The notes under the pieces were generated by a model, which worked only from the letters and a program-made list of their open reading frames with translations, made no database searches and was not told where the DNA came from. 64,000 bases of DNA from the NCBI RefSeq assembly GCF_000186465.1, contig NZ_GL636091.1, forward strand, positions 1,312,981-1,376,980. Direction: 5' to 3'. The DNA comes from Streptococcus australis ATCC 700641. GTDB lineage: Bacteria > Bacillota > Bacilli > Lactobacillales > Streptococcaceae. Positions 34,491 through 45,234 of the stretch are shown here, piece after piece; the stretch's first letter is position 1; each line of letters begins with the position of its first letter. The position numbers and the translations under genes were made by a program.

Positions 34491-34904
34491 ATGAAAGACA
34501 GCGTGTTAGAATTTAGAAAGATAATAGAGTATACTCTAATTTTATTTGTGCTAGTTTTCTTGCTTTTTTTCACTGTTCTCCTTATCTTGAGAAGAAGGGC
34601 AATCGCTAAACGTAGTGGTGGTCCCTTCTTTGCGCCCTTCCATATTAACCATGGCATCTTCTACATTCATGTGCCTTTGTGTTTCAGTCGTCGTATGATC
34701 CCATTGAAAGAGATGAAGCAGATAACCTACTTATTGCTCCGTGGTCGCGCTGGTGGTGGGAGTCGCTATGCTTTCTATATCGAACTCAGAAATGGAAAGA
34801 CCATTCCCTTCTTTTTTGGTAAAAGTAAACAGAATGAACTGTTGGTTGAAAAACTCAAGCAAAATGCTGGTAAGTATGGGTTTAAAGTACATTTTCAACG
34901 CTAG
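34491..34904 (+). CDS. Small membrane protein of unknown function
   Basis: A 137-residue protein with one long N-terminal hydrophobic helix (YTLILFVLVFLLFFTVLLIL) followed by a basic cytoplasmic domain (LKEMKQITYLLLRGRAGGGSRYAFYIELRNGKTIPFFFGKSKQNELLVEKL) that resembles small PH-like domains. The start codon lacks a clear ribosome site but follows the lipoprotein stop by 3 nt, so coupling is likely. Confidence 0.6.
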   Translation: MKDSVLEFRKIIEYTLILFVLVFLLFFTVLLILRRRAIAKRSGGPFFAPFHINHGIFYIHVPLCFSRRMIPLKEMKQITYLLLRGRAGGGSRYAFYIELRNGKTIPFFFGKSKQNELLVEKLKQNAGKYGFKVHFQR

Positions 34905-34957
34905 AATACAATCACCTGAAGAAAAAAACTAGGATTTGATTCTCTATAAAAACGAAA

Positions 34958-35821
34958 GTGAGCAATTCTATGAACGATTCTATGAAAGAATATATCCACT
35001 TAAAAAAGCAGTTCCAAGCGCAAGATAAGGATTCATCCAGCGTGCTGGCTTTCTATGAATTTGCGGATCGGCTGACCGTACTGGGAACTCCAGAAGCTAA
35101 GCAGGTCTTGGTGGATGTGTATCAGGAGTTGGGCTTGTATGCCAGTGCCTTTGCTCTCTTCTCAGAGCTAGTAGACAAGTCTGATCGCAAGCAAGTTAAG
35201 AAACTTTTCACCTTAGAAAAGATGAGTCTAAGTCATGGAGATCGTTTTGCTCTCTCTCGTCCATTAACCGAAAAAGAAAAAGAGGCTCATAAGGAGAAAG
35301 TTCGTGAATTGCCAACCTTCCGCTATCATCCGGATCCACTAGCGACGGGTTCCTTTAAGGAAGGGGAGCCTAAGACCTGCCCTTCGTGTGGGGAAGATCA
35401 CACCATCTATTATGCTCTGAGAGCTTATTGTGTAGAAGAGCTAAGACATCTCTGTCCAACTTGTATTTCTACTGGTCGTGCTGCCCAAAAGTTTGAAGCA
35501 GAGTTTATCCAAGATGCTGATTGGCAAGGGGTCATGGATAAGGAAAAAGATCAGATCCTCTTCTGTCAAACTCCAGGCTATAGTAGTTGGCAGGGCGAAT
35601 ATTGGCTCTCTTGTTGCCAAGACTACTGTGCCTATATGGGGACAGTTGGCACTCGTGAACTGGAAGAGATGGGCATTGCAGAGCAAGTTTTGGAAGAATA
35701 TGAGGCGCGTGATGAATTTCAGGATGTGGCTGAATACTTAGTCAAGGATGGTTCTATGTGTGGCTATCTCTTTCGATGTCTACACTGTGAACAATACCAT
35801 CTTTGGGTTGATGCGGATTAG
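34958..35821 (+). CDS. CbrC family protein
   Basis: A 287-residue protein whose C-terminal two thirds match the CbrC (UPF0167) family: LPTFRYHPDPLATGSF, CPSCGEDHTIYYAL, LCPTCISTGRAA and CLHCEQYHLWVD, with paired cysteines likely binding zinc. In E. coli CbrC is linked to colicin E2 tolerance; the mechanism is unknown. The N-terminal 100 residues form a helical extension. The start is uncertain: GTG at 34958 or ATG at 34970. Confidence 0.8.
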   Translation: MSNSMNDSMKEYIHLKKQFQAQDKDSSSVLAFYEFADRLTVLGTPEAKQVLVDVYQELGLYASAFALFSELVDKSDRKQVKKLFTLEKMSLSHGDRFALSRPLTEKEKEAHKEKVRELPTFRYHPDPLATGSFKEGEPKTCPSCGEDHTIYYALRAYCVEELRHLCPTCISTGRAAQKFEAEFIQDADWQGVMDKEKDQILFCQTPGYSSWQGEYWLSCCQDYCAYMGTVGTRELEEMGIAEQVLEEYEARDEFQDVAEYLVKDGSMCGYLFRCLHCEQYHLWVDAD

Positions 35822-35882
35822 GGGGAAGCTCCAAATCTAATAGAGCCATGAACTAGATGAAAGAATAGAAAAGGAATCACGA

Positions 35883-36635
35883 ATGAGTAGAAAGCAAGCC
35901 CTATCTATGTATTTGTTAGGAACCTTTGGTCAAGTATTAGGAGTCAGCCTTTTGGTTTGCTTTTTAAGAGTAGGAGGAGTGAAGGTTGATTTTACATCAC
36001 CAATGGGGATCATCGCTGTTATTGTAGGTGGTTTGTCATCAGCTTTGTGGGGCAGTCTTGCAAGCATTAGTTACCATCAATCTAGTTTTAAACAAGTTCT
36101 CAAAGATTTTTTTCAAGTCAAAGACAGTTTAGCAAATTATTGTTTGGTGCTTGTTTTCTTGCTGCTTGACTTTTTCCCATTTATTTTAGGTGCTAAGATT
36201 ACCACTCAATCGTTGGTCTTGCCAGTGGTGCTCTTTTTCAAGGCTCTTCTTTTTGGTGGAATTGAAGAAATTGGCTGGCGTTATTTCTTTCAACCAACCT
36301 TGGAGGAAAGAATACCTTATCTTTCAGCTACTTTGATCACTTTTTTAGCCTGGTCTATCTGGCATCTTTTTTACTTTTACATTGATGGTTCTTTAGCTGT
36401 CATTCAGTTGTTTCCGTTTCTAGTAGGTCTGCTAACTAACTGCTTTATCTTATCGGCCTTGTATCATAAAACGAAAAATTTATGGATTTGTGTTATGACT
36501 CATGCCTGTATCAATTCCTTGTCTCAGATTCTAGTGAATGAAGATGGATGGCTATCTCTAGTCAGTAAATTTCTTATTATTAGTTTAGCAATCATGATTG
36601 CAAGAAAGAAGTATGTAAATGTAAAGGAGAAATAA
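35883..36635 (+). CDS. CPBP family intramembrane metalloprotease
   Basis: A 250-residue protein with eight or so membrane segments and the motifs GGIEEIGWRYFF (EExxxR), WSIWHLFYF and THACINS (HxxxN). It is the first of a tandem pair whose stop and start codons overlap (TAATG). The two differ in sequence, so this is an old pair rather than a recent duplication. A role in bacteriocin self-immunity or peptide processing is known for some relatives, but no bacteriocin gene is visible here. Confidence 0.82.
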   Translation: MSRKQALSMYLLGTFGQVLGVSLLVCFLRVGGVKVDFTSPMGIIAVIVGGLSSALWGSLASISYHQSSFKQVLKDFFQVKDSLANYCLVLVFLLLDFFPFILGAKITTQSLVLPVVLFFKALLFGGIEEIGWRYFFQPTLEERIPYLSATLITFLAWSIWHLFYFYIDGSLAVIQLFPFLVGLLTNCFILSALYHKTKNLWICVMTHACINSLSQILVNEDGWLSLVSKFLIISLAIMIARKKYVNVKEK

Positions 36636-37384
36636 TGAGCAAATTTATTTCAAAACAATCAGTCGCTATCTGGTATGCACTGACAGCCCTCCTTGCTACA
36701 TATATAGTAGAGCAAGTTATCCTATGGTGTTTCCCAGATAGGAGTAGTATGGGGGCCTCACTTCTTTTTATCCTAATGAATTTGATTCCCATGATAACGG
36801 CTCTTTGCTTTTCCATCGTCTTAGGTGAAACTAAATCCCTGGGAGAATTTTTCAAAAAGATCTTTCTTCAAAAAGAAAGTAACCTGTCCTGGATGCTAGC
36901 CTTCTTCATCCCCATCATTTATTATGGGATCTCCATCCTGCTCATGAATGTCCGCTTTACTGGGAACTCCCTCTTGGCCTTCTTCCTCTATTTCCCCTGG
37001 ACCTTTTTATATGGAGGTCTGGAAGAAGTAGGTTGGCGTTGGTTTTTACAAGAGCATCTTTCCTTTAGCAAGCACTTTATATCTAAAATGATGGTTCTTT
37101 CCCTTGTCTGGTTCCTCTGGCACATCCCTATCTATCAACTCCCTTGGATTACAGCAGGTTCGTCCAACTATCTCATCTTTTACCTGATGATTTTAGGGAA
37201 TACCTTCCTATTTGGAGCTCTCAAGGAGTACTCGAAAGGAGCTGTTCCTTGTATCCTCTCTCATATGTTGATCGATAGTCTAGCTGTTCTCATGCTGGTT
37301 CAGAGTTCTCTTCCTCAGATTATCCTTCTGGTTATTATTGAAATCCTAGTATCCTCTTGGCTAGTGGCTATACGAAAATCATAG
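36635..37384 (+). CDS. CPBP family intramembrane metalloprotease
   Basis: A 249-residue protein, second of the tandem pair. Motifs: GGLEEVGWRWFLQEH, WFLWHIPIY and SHMLIDS (HxxxD in place of HxxxN). It overlaps the upstream gene by one base, so both are translated together and may form a hetero-oligomer. The substrate is unknown. Confidence 0.82.
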   Translation: MSKFISKQSVAIWYALTALLATYIVEQVILWCFPDRSSMGASLLFILMNLIPMITALCFSIVLGETKSLGEFFKKIFLQKESNLSWMLAFFIPIIYYGISILLMNVRFTGNSLLAFFLYFPWTFLYGGLEEVGWRWFLQEHLSFSKHFISKMMVLSLVWFLWHIPIYQLPWITAGSSNYLIFYLMILGNTFLFGALKEYSKGAVPCILSHMLIDSLAVLMLVQSSLPQIILLVIIEILVSSWLVAIRKS

Positions 37385-37534
37385 AAATGGAGTTTGATCT
37401 CTCATCCAATTTCGGTGGGAGGTTTTATAATTTAGTGATGGGCAATATATAGAAGGAACTGGTAAGCATTATATTTCGACTTTCATAAGTTTTGTGTTAT
37501 GCTAAAACTAATATTATGGAAGGGTTTTCTGAAA

Positions 37535-38975
37535 ATGCATTTAGCTGATTTAATGGAAAAAAGTGAGGGTGGGCAGTTTTTAATCCTGTCTCATCTGCAG
37601 CAACATTCTCCAAGCAGTCTGTCAGAAGTGATGGCGGAGACAGATTTTTCCAAAGCAACCTTGAACAAATATCTTGCACTGATCAATGACAAGGCCAAAG
37701 AGAATCAACTGGCCCTTTCCATTGAACTAGAAGATGAAAATCTTCGCCTTCTTGTGGGTTCGGATACAAAGGGGCGTGACATTCGACGGGCTTTTTTGGA
37801 CAATGCTATCAAGTACCAACTATTGATCTATTTGCTTTATCAAGGTCAATTTCAAGCTCAACAATTAGCTCAGGAGCTCTTGATTAGTGAAGCGACATTA
37901 GGGCGACATATTTCGGGCTTAAACAAATTATTAGCTGAGTTTCAATTTTCCATCCACAATGGGCGCCTCAAGGGTCCTGAACATAAAATTCGTTATTTTT
38001 ATTTTGGCTTGCTACGAAAGGTTTGGGCTAGTGAAGACTGGAAACAAGAACTTGCCAAGAAAGAAAGACAAACCGAAATTGAAACCTTAGAAGAGCTCTG
38101 TGGTGCCCAGTTGTCTCAAGGCCAACGCTTGGATTTTGTTCTCTGGTCCCACATTACCCAGCAACGACTTAAGGTCAATGCCTGTCAGTTTAAAGAAATT
38201 GAACAGAAGATGAAGGGCTATACGGACAACATTTTTTACCAACGCTTGTTTCGTCGGGTAAACCAGTTCTTTTCTGGGAAACACATCGCTCTTAGCCATG
38301 AAGATGGAGAGATGTTAGTCCTCTTTGCTTTCCTTGTCACCCACCGGATCCTCCCGCTTCATACTATGGAGTACATCTTAGGCTTTGGGGGAGAGATTGG
38401 TAATTTGACGACGCAACTCATTCAAGAGATGAAAACGCAGAAGTTATTAGGGGATTATATCGAAGGCCCTGTGACCTATGAATTAAGCCAAATTTGTGGA
38501 CAGGTCTATCTTTTTACAGGCTATCTTCTTCAAGACAAGTATAAGTACCAACTTGAAAGCCACAATCCTTATGTCTTTACTAGTCATGATTATAGAGAAG
38601 TAGCAGTCACTATCTTTAGCAAACTTCCGATCTTTTGCCAAGGGACAACTCTGGAAAAAAAAAATCAAGTGGGAGTGGCTCCAGTTAATGGATTATATCG
38701 CAGAAAATAGTGGGAGACAAATTAAGATTGGCTTAGACTTAACAGTGGGCTATTTAGGCTATACACGGATGACAGAAGTCCTCAAGCGCTACTTAGAGTA
38801 CAATCGTTTTATTACCATTGAAGCCTTTGATCCAGCTTCAGATTACGATTTGATTGTGACCAACAATCCTATTAGCCATACCCAGCGGATCCCTGTCTAT
38901 TATTTGAAATATGACCTAGACCTAATTGATCTAGCCAATATTCGCCAGATGATCTATGGGGATACCAATACTTAG
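37535..38975 (+). pseudogene. Mga-like (PRD-type) regulator, frameshifted in A10 tract
   Basis: N-terminal helix-turn-helix (SLSEVMAETDFSKATLNKYLALIND), a second one (QAQQLAQELLISEATLGRHISGLNKLL), then the long helical PRD-like region seen in Mga/AtxA-type virulence regulators. At A10 (38655-38664) the reading leaves frame and stops at 38710. One A fewer continues as KIKWEWLQLMDYIAENSGRQIKIGLDLTVGYLGYTRM to 38975, giving about 480 residues and an EIIB-like C-terminus. The start was chosen at the ATG 10 nt after GGAAGGG. It sits before glpKOF, so it may have regulated glycerol use. Slippage in the A run could make it phase-variable. Confidence 0.75.
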
Positions 38976-38983
38976 TATGTCAG

Positions 38984-39168
38984 AAGAGAGGCTGGGATAA
39001 AAGTCCTAGCCTCTGAATTGTCTTTGAATTGTCGAGCAAGACGCAGTGGTTGAGTGGGCTCTACTATGCTGATTTCATCAGCTTTTACAGCCCTACTCAA
39101 CTGTGCGGAGGTGGGACGACGAAATCGAATTCTAACGAATTACCGATTTCTGTCCCACTCTCTTTTTT
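38984..39168 (+). repeat. Streptococcal intergenic repeat with terminator
   Basis: It begins AGAGGCT/AGCCTCT (38987-39014), contains GCTGAT-TTC-ATCAGC (about 39068-39081), and ends in GTGGGAC-GA-CGAAATC pairing with GATTTC-T-GTCCCAC (39111-39158) and TCTCTTTTTTT. I know this type of element as a common repeat in mitis-group genomes. Here it ends the regulator transcript and insulates glpK. Confidence 0.65.
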
Positions 39169-39293
39169 TGCTGGAAATTGCTTAGATTTGTCAGAAAATT
39201 TAATATAACAGAAGTGTGGAAATCTCTTCTGGCTCTAACGATTCAATAGACGCTCCTCATATTTTTTTAAATTTTTAAAAAAATTGATGATCA

Positions 39294-39317
39294 TGAAAGC
39301 GATTTATTTTGTATACT
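39294..39317 (+). promoter_or_regulatory. glpK promoter region with weak cre
   Basis: TGAAAGCGATTTAT (39294-39307) matches the cre consensus at 12 of 14 positions and lies just before TATACT (39312-39317). A clear -35 at proper spacing is absent, suggesting dependence on an activator, perhaps the Mga-like protein. Confidence 0.5.
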
Positions 39318-39344
39318 AGAGATTGTAAGGAGTACATCTCCTAA

Positions 39345-40883
<1,539 letters not shown>

Positions 40884-40913
40884 TCAAGAGTCCAGTAGGA
40901 TAGAAAGTGAAGA

Positions 40914-42743
40914 ATGATGGAATTTTCAAAGAAAACTCGTGAATTATCGATTAAGAAAATGCAAGAACGCACCCTGGATCTTTTGATTATCGGGGGTGGG
41001 ATCATAGGTGCTGGGGTAGCCTTGCAAGCAGCAGCAAGTGGTCTTGAAACAGGTTTGATTGAAATGCAGGACTTTGCGGAAGGGACATCAAGCCGTTCAA
41101 CAAAATTGGTCCACGGTGGACTTCGTTACCTCAAACAATTTGACGTAGAAGTGGTATCAGATACGGTATCAGAACGTGCAGTAGTGCAACAAATTGCTCC
41201 TCATATTCCAAAACCAGACCCAATGCTCTTACCAGTCTATGATGAAGATGGGGCAACTTTTAGCCTCTTCCGTCTCAAGGTAGCCATGGACCTCTATGAC
41301 CTCTTGGCAGGTGTCAGCAATACACCAGCTGCCAACAAGGTCTTGACCAAAGAAGAAGTGTTGGCTCGGGAACCTGAATTGAAACAAGAAGGTCTTGTTG
41401 GTGGCGGGGTTTACCTAGACTTCCGTAACAACGATGCTCGATTGGTGATTGAAAATATCAAACGTGCCAACCAAGATGGTGCTCTCATCGCCAACCACGT
41501 AAAAGCAGAAGGATTCCTCTTTGATGAATCTGGTAAGATTACAGGTGTAGTAGCGCGTGATCTCTTGACTGATGAAGTCTTTGAAATCAAGGCTCGTTTG
41601 GTGATTAATACAACTGGTCCTTGGAGCGATAAAGTACGTAACCTCTCAAACGATGGAGAACAGCATTCACAAATGCGTCCAACCAAGGGTGTGCACTTGG
41701 TCGTAGATTCTAGCAAGATCAAAGTTTCTCAACCAGTCTACTTCGACACAGGGCTTGGAGATGGTCGGATGGTCTTCGTCTTGCCACGTGAAAACAAAAC
41801 TTACTTCGGAACAACCGACACAGACTACACTGGTGATTTAGAGCATCCAAAAGTAACTCAAGAAGATGTCGACTACTTGTTGGGAATCGTGAATAACCGC
41901 TTCCCAGAAGCTCACATCACCATCGATGATATCGAAAGTAGCTGGGCTGGTCTTCGTCCGTTGATCTCAGGAAACAGTGCTTCTGACTACAATGGTGGAA
42001 ACAACGGCACTATCAGTGATGAGAGCTTTAATGCTTTGATTGCAACAGTTGAAGGCTATCTTTCTAAAGAAAAATCGCGTGAAGATGTTGAATCAGCAAT
42101 CAGCCATTTGGAAGGTAGCACTTCTGAAAAACATTTGGATCCATCTGCTGTTTCTCGTGGATCAAGCCTTGATCGCGATGACAGTGGTCTTTTGACCCTT
42201 GCTGGTGGGAAGATTACAGACTACCGCAAGATGGCTGAAGGAGCTATGGAGCGTGTCTTGACCATTCTCAAGGAAGAATTCGACCGTCAGTTCAAATTGA
42301 TTAACTCTAAGACCTATCCAGTATCAGGTGGAGAAATTAATCCAACGAACGTGGATTCTGAAATCGAAGCCTTTGCTCAACTTGGCGTATCTCGTGGCTT
42401 GGATAGCAAGGAAGCTCACTACCTAGCTAACCTATACGGATCCAATGCACCTAAGGTCTTCGCTCTTGCTCATAGCGTGGAACAAGCACCTGGATTGAGC
42501 CTAGCAGATACCTTATCACTTCACTATGCAATGCGCAATGAATTGGCACTTAGCCCAGTTGACTTCCTTCTTCGTAGGACAAACCACATGCTCTTCATGC
42601 GGGATAGCTTAGATGCGATGGTCGAACCCGTTTTGGATGAAATGGGACGCTTCTATGAATGGTCAGAAGATGAAAAAGTTGGCTACCGCAAAGACTTGCA
42701 AGTCGCTTTGGAAAACAATGACTTGGCAGCATTAAAAAATTAA
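40914..42743 (+). CDS. glpO: Alpha-glycerophosphate oxidase
   Basis: A 609-residue FAD enzyme: dinucleotide-binding LLIIGGGIIGAGVALQAAASG, then SSRSTKLVHGGLRYLKQFD and the DAO fold, with the extra segment (about 345-410) typical of lactic-acid-bacterial oxidases rather than dehydrogenases. It oxidises glycerol-3-phosphate to dihydroxyacetone phosphate with O2, releasing hydrogen peroxide, which matters in oral competition. It lies 30 nt after glpK; two ATGs (40914, 40917) overlap the start. Confidence 0.95.
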   Translation: MMEFSKKTRELSIKKMQERTLDLLIIGGGIIGAGVALQAAASGLETGLIEMQDFAEGTSSRSTKLVHGGLRYLKQFDVEVVSDTVSERAVVQQIAPHIPKPDPMLLPVYDEDGATFSLFRLKVAMDLYDLLAGVSNTPAANKVLTKEEVLAREPELKQEGLVGGGVYLDFRNNDARLVIENIKRANQDGALIANHVKAEGFLFDESGKITGVVARDLLTDEVFEIKARLVINTTGPWSDKVRNLSNDGEQHSQMRPTKGVHLVVDSSKIKVSQPVYFDTGLGDGRMVFVLPRENKTYFGTTDTDYTGDLEHPKVTQEDVDYLLGIVNNRFPEAHITIDDIESSWAGLRPLISGNSASDYNGGNNGTISDESFNALIATVEGYLSKEKSREDVESAISHLEGSTSEKHLDPSAVSRGSSLDRDDSGLLTLAGGKITDYRKMAEGAMERVLTILKEEFDRQFKLINSKTYPVSGGEINPTNVDSEIEAFAQLGVSRGLDSKEAHYLANLYGSNAPKVFALAHSVEQAPGLSLADTLSLHYAMRNELALSPVDFLLRRTNHMLFMRDSLDAMVEPVLDEMGRFYEWSEDEKVGYRKDLQVALENNDLAALKN

Positions 42744-42812
42744 GAAAAACAAAAAGGGGTTGGAAAGGAGAATATCTGACCGGCCCCTCTTTATAATGGA
42801 GAAATAAATCAT

Positions 42813-43514
42813 ATGAAAGAATTATTTGGTGAATTTTTAGGGACCTTAATCCTGATTCTTTTGGGAAATGGGGTTGTAGCAGGAGTGGTTCTTCCAAAAA
42901 CAAAGAGCCATAACTCAGGTTGGATCGTCATTACTCTTGGTTGGGGGATTGCAGTTGCAGTGGCAGCCTTTATCTCTGGCAAGTTAAGTCCGGCACATTT
43001 GAATCCAGCGGTGACAATTGGGGTTGCTCTTAATGGTGGACTAGCTTGGGCATCTGTGATTCCTTATATCATCGCTCAATTCGCTGGAGCCATGGTAGGG
43101 CAAGTCCTTGTCTGGTTACAGTTCAAACCGCATTACCTAGCAGAAAAAAATCCTGGAAATATCCTTGCAACCTTTAGTACTGGTCCAGCTATTAAGGATA
43201 CTACTTCAAACGTCATCAGTGAAATCCTTGGAACCTTTGTCTTGCTTCTGACTATCTTTGCACTTGGTCTTTATGACCTTCAAGCAGGACTCGGTACTTT
43301 TGCCGTTGGTAGCTTGATTGTAGGGATTGGTTTGTCTCTCGGTGGAACTACAGGCTACGCTCTCAACCCAGCTCGTGACCTAGGACCTCGTATCATGCAC
43401 AGCCTCATTCCTATTCCTAACAAAGGAGATGGTGACTGGGGTTACGCTTGGATACCAGTAGTTGGTCCAATCATCGGTGCGGTATTAGCAGTTGTCGTAT
43501 TTAGTATGTTTTAA
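42813..43514 (+). CDS. glpF: Glycerol uptake facilitator
   Basis: A 233-residue six-helix aquaglyceroporin. It has both pore motifs, AHLNPAVTIG and YALNPARDLGPR, with Asp after the second NPAR, as in glycerol-conducting channels. It completes the glpKOF operon. A diverged paralogue with an NPS first motif lies in the pdu operon 15 kb downstream. Confidence 0.95.
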   Translation: MKELFGEFLGTLILILLGNGVVAGVVLPKTKSHNSGWIVITLGWGIAVAVAAFISGKLSPAHLNPAVTIGVALNGGLAWASVIPYIIAQFAGAMVGQVLVWLQFKPHYLAEKNPGNILATFSTGPAIKDTTSNVISEILGTFVLLLTIFALGLYDLQAGLGTFAVGSLIVGIGLSLGGTTGYALNPARDLGPRIMHSLIPIPNKGDGDWGYAWIPVVGPIIGAVLAVVVFSMF

Positions 43515-43523
43515 TGAATATCT

Positions 43524-43551
43524 TAAAAGCCTTCGAAAGAGGGCTTTTTCA
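43524..43551 (+). terminator. Terminator of glpKOF
   Basis: AAAAGCCTTC pairs with GAGGGCTTTT over a 4-nt loop (one wobble), followed by a T tract. Confidence 0.8.
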
Positions 43552-43743
43552 ATTCATGAGGAAGATTATTTGATGAATAATAAATCATCTGTAAAGATAT
43601 GTAAAAGAATGCTGTTAAATCAAGTAGTAGTAGGTTAGAATGGATGTTTTTACGATTCTAAAGAACTAGATTTTGCTATCATTCTAAAATGATATTCTAT
43701 GTGGTAGAAAAAAATTACATGGATATCGTTTTTTTTCTAAAAA

Positions 43744-43787
43744 TGAAACCGTTTTCGGTTGACATTTTATAGTTAGGTTAGTATAAT
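43744..43787 (+). promoter_or_regulatory. Near-consensus promoter with overlapping cre
   Basis: TTGACA (43759-43764), 17 nt, TATAAT (43782-43787). TGAAACCGTTTTCG at 43744-43757 matches the cre consensus at 13 of 14 positions and abuts the -35. CcpA should repress this strong promoter. It drives the leader with the ANTAR-type hairpins and the phosphatase gene. Confidence 0.8.
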
Positions 43788-43806
43788 AGATTTGTCAATA
43801 TACATA

Positions 43807-43875
43807 AGGCAATGAGGCCTATGATTGCAATGAAGCAACCGTTTCAAATCATAGATGCTTTGTTGCCTTTTTGTA
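43807..43875 (+). promoter_or_regulatory. ANTAR-target dual hairpin and terminator before phosphatase gene
   Basis: P1 is AGGC-AATGAG-GCCT (43807-43820) and P2 is TTGC-AATGAA-GCAA (43825-43838). Both have six-base loops with A at position 1 and G at position 4, the recognition features of ANTAR proteins such as EutV. The 3' side of P2 (GCAAC) can instead pair with GTTGC at 43862-43866, directly before TTTTT. Binding to P1-P2 would therefore prevent termination. A competing outer stem AAGGCAA/TTGCCTT is also possible. Confidence 0.8.
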
Positions 43876-43905
43876 GTTCAAAAATATTTATTTGGAGGTT
43901 TTTCA

Positions 43906-45225
43906 ATGAGAAAACATCGATTACTTTTAGTGTGTGGTCTTGCTCTTTTTATGTTTGGCTGTCAATCTTCAGAGTCGTCTAAAACGACGGAATCAAGCAA
44001 AGCTAGTCAAGAAACAAGTGTTAAGAAAGAAGAACAAGTCCTTGAACGTGGTCAATGGGAGGATAAACTTTATAAGAAATTAAGCAATGTCATTAAGGAA
44101 AATGGGAAATCTAGTTCTAAATATGACGAATCTGCAAAACCGTATGCTGTATTTGACTGGGACAATACAACGGTCATCAATGATATTGGTGAAGCAACCT
44201 TTACTTATCAAATTGAAAACCTAGGATTTAAGATGACTCCAGAAGAGTTAGACAAAGCGATTCGTACTAATATTCCGGAAGATGACTTTACGGAAGACCA
44301 TAACAATAAAGAAGGTAAACCAGTCAATATTCATAAGATTGCTAAGGACATTGTTTCTGATTATACAGTAATTTACAATGAGTACAAGGGGTTTAATGGG
44401 TCAAAGAGCTTAGAAGAAGTTAAAGAATTAAATGAGTACAAAGATTTCAGTGCAAAATTACGTTATCTTTACGAAGCGATTGGTGGAACTTTCAGTTCAG
44501 ATATTTCTTATCCATGGGTAACCTATTTGTTTACTGGAATGACTTCTGAAGAGGTTCAAGCCTTGACCGAAAAAGCTATTGATCGGGCTCTTGAGGAAGA
44601 TTTAGTCTTCGAAACTTGGGAAAGTCCTGAAAGCTTAAAGGGTGAAGCTGGGCAGGTTGAAATCAAATTTAAACGTGGCGTTCGTACCGTAAAAGAAATG
44701 CAAAATCTTTATAAAGCTCTCCAGGACAACGGTATTGAAGTCTATGTTGTGTCAGCATCTTTCCGTGATGTTATTGTTCCTTTTGCAACCAAAGAAAAAT
44801 ATGGTTACAACATCACTGACGACCATGTTTACGGTATGGAACTAGTAAAAGATGAATCTGGTGTTATTCAATCAGAATACAATAATGACTACTTCCAAAC
44901 ACAAGGCGAAGGAAAAACGAAAACAATCAAGAAATTCATTGCTGACAAGCATGGTAACCAAGATCCTATCCTAATTGCGGGAGATAGTAATGGGGACTAT
45001 GCAATGTTGAAAGACTTTGATGGATTACAAATGGGTATTCTCTTCAATCTCTTGCGTGATCCTTCTAAAGGAATTGGTTTGTTATCACAGACTGCTGTAG
45101 ATACATATGATAGCAAAGATGCTAAGTATTTCCTACAAGGTCGTGACGAAAACAAGGGTGTTTTGGTCAAGAGTAGAGAAACCATTAAGTTAGGAACTGA
45201 CGAAGCTCAGTTGATCAAAAAATAG
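43906..45225 (+). CDS. Lipoprotein HAD-family phosphatase (phosphocholine/phosphoethanolamine type)
   Basis: A 439-residue exported protein. The signal peptide ends in LFMFGC (lipidated Cys19), followed by a Ser/Lys linker. The HAD core starts with FDWDNTT (Asp84 nucleophile, Asp86) and ends with IAGDSNGDYAML. The arrangement resembles bacterial phosphorylcholine phosphatases. Controlled by an ANTAR-type leader and placed before eutP, it is well suited to freeing ethanolamine (or choline or glycerol) from phosphate esters outside the cell; that substrate is inference. The start was chosen at the ATG after TTGGAGGTT; upstream codons fall in the terminator. Confidence 0.8.
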   Translation: MRKHRLLLVCGLALFMFGCQSSESSKTTESSKASQETSVKKEEQVLERGQWEDKLYKKLSNVIKENGKSSSKYDESAKPYAVFDWDNTTVINDIGEATFTYQIENLGFKMTPEELDKAIRTNIPEDDFTEDHNNKEGKPVNIHKIAKDIVSDYTVIYNEYKGFNGSKSLEEVKELNEYKDFSAKLRYLYEAIGGTFSSDISYPWVTYLFTGMTSEEVQALTEKAIDRALEEDLVFETWESPESLKGEAGQVEIKFKRGVRTVKEMQNLYKALQDNGIEVYVVSASFRDVIVPFATKEKYGYNITDDHVYGMELVKDESGVIQSEYNNDYFQTQGEGKTKTIKKFIADKHGNQDPILIAGDSNGDYAMLKDFDGLQMGILFNLLRDPSKGIGLLSQTAVDTYDSKDAKYFLQGRDENKGVLVKSRETIKLGTDEAQLIKK

Positions 45226-45234
45226 GGGACATAT

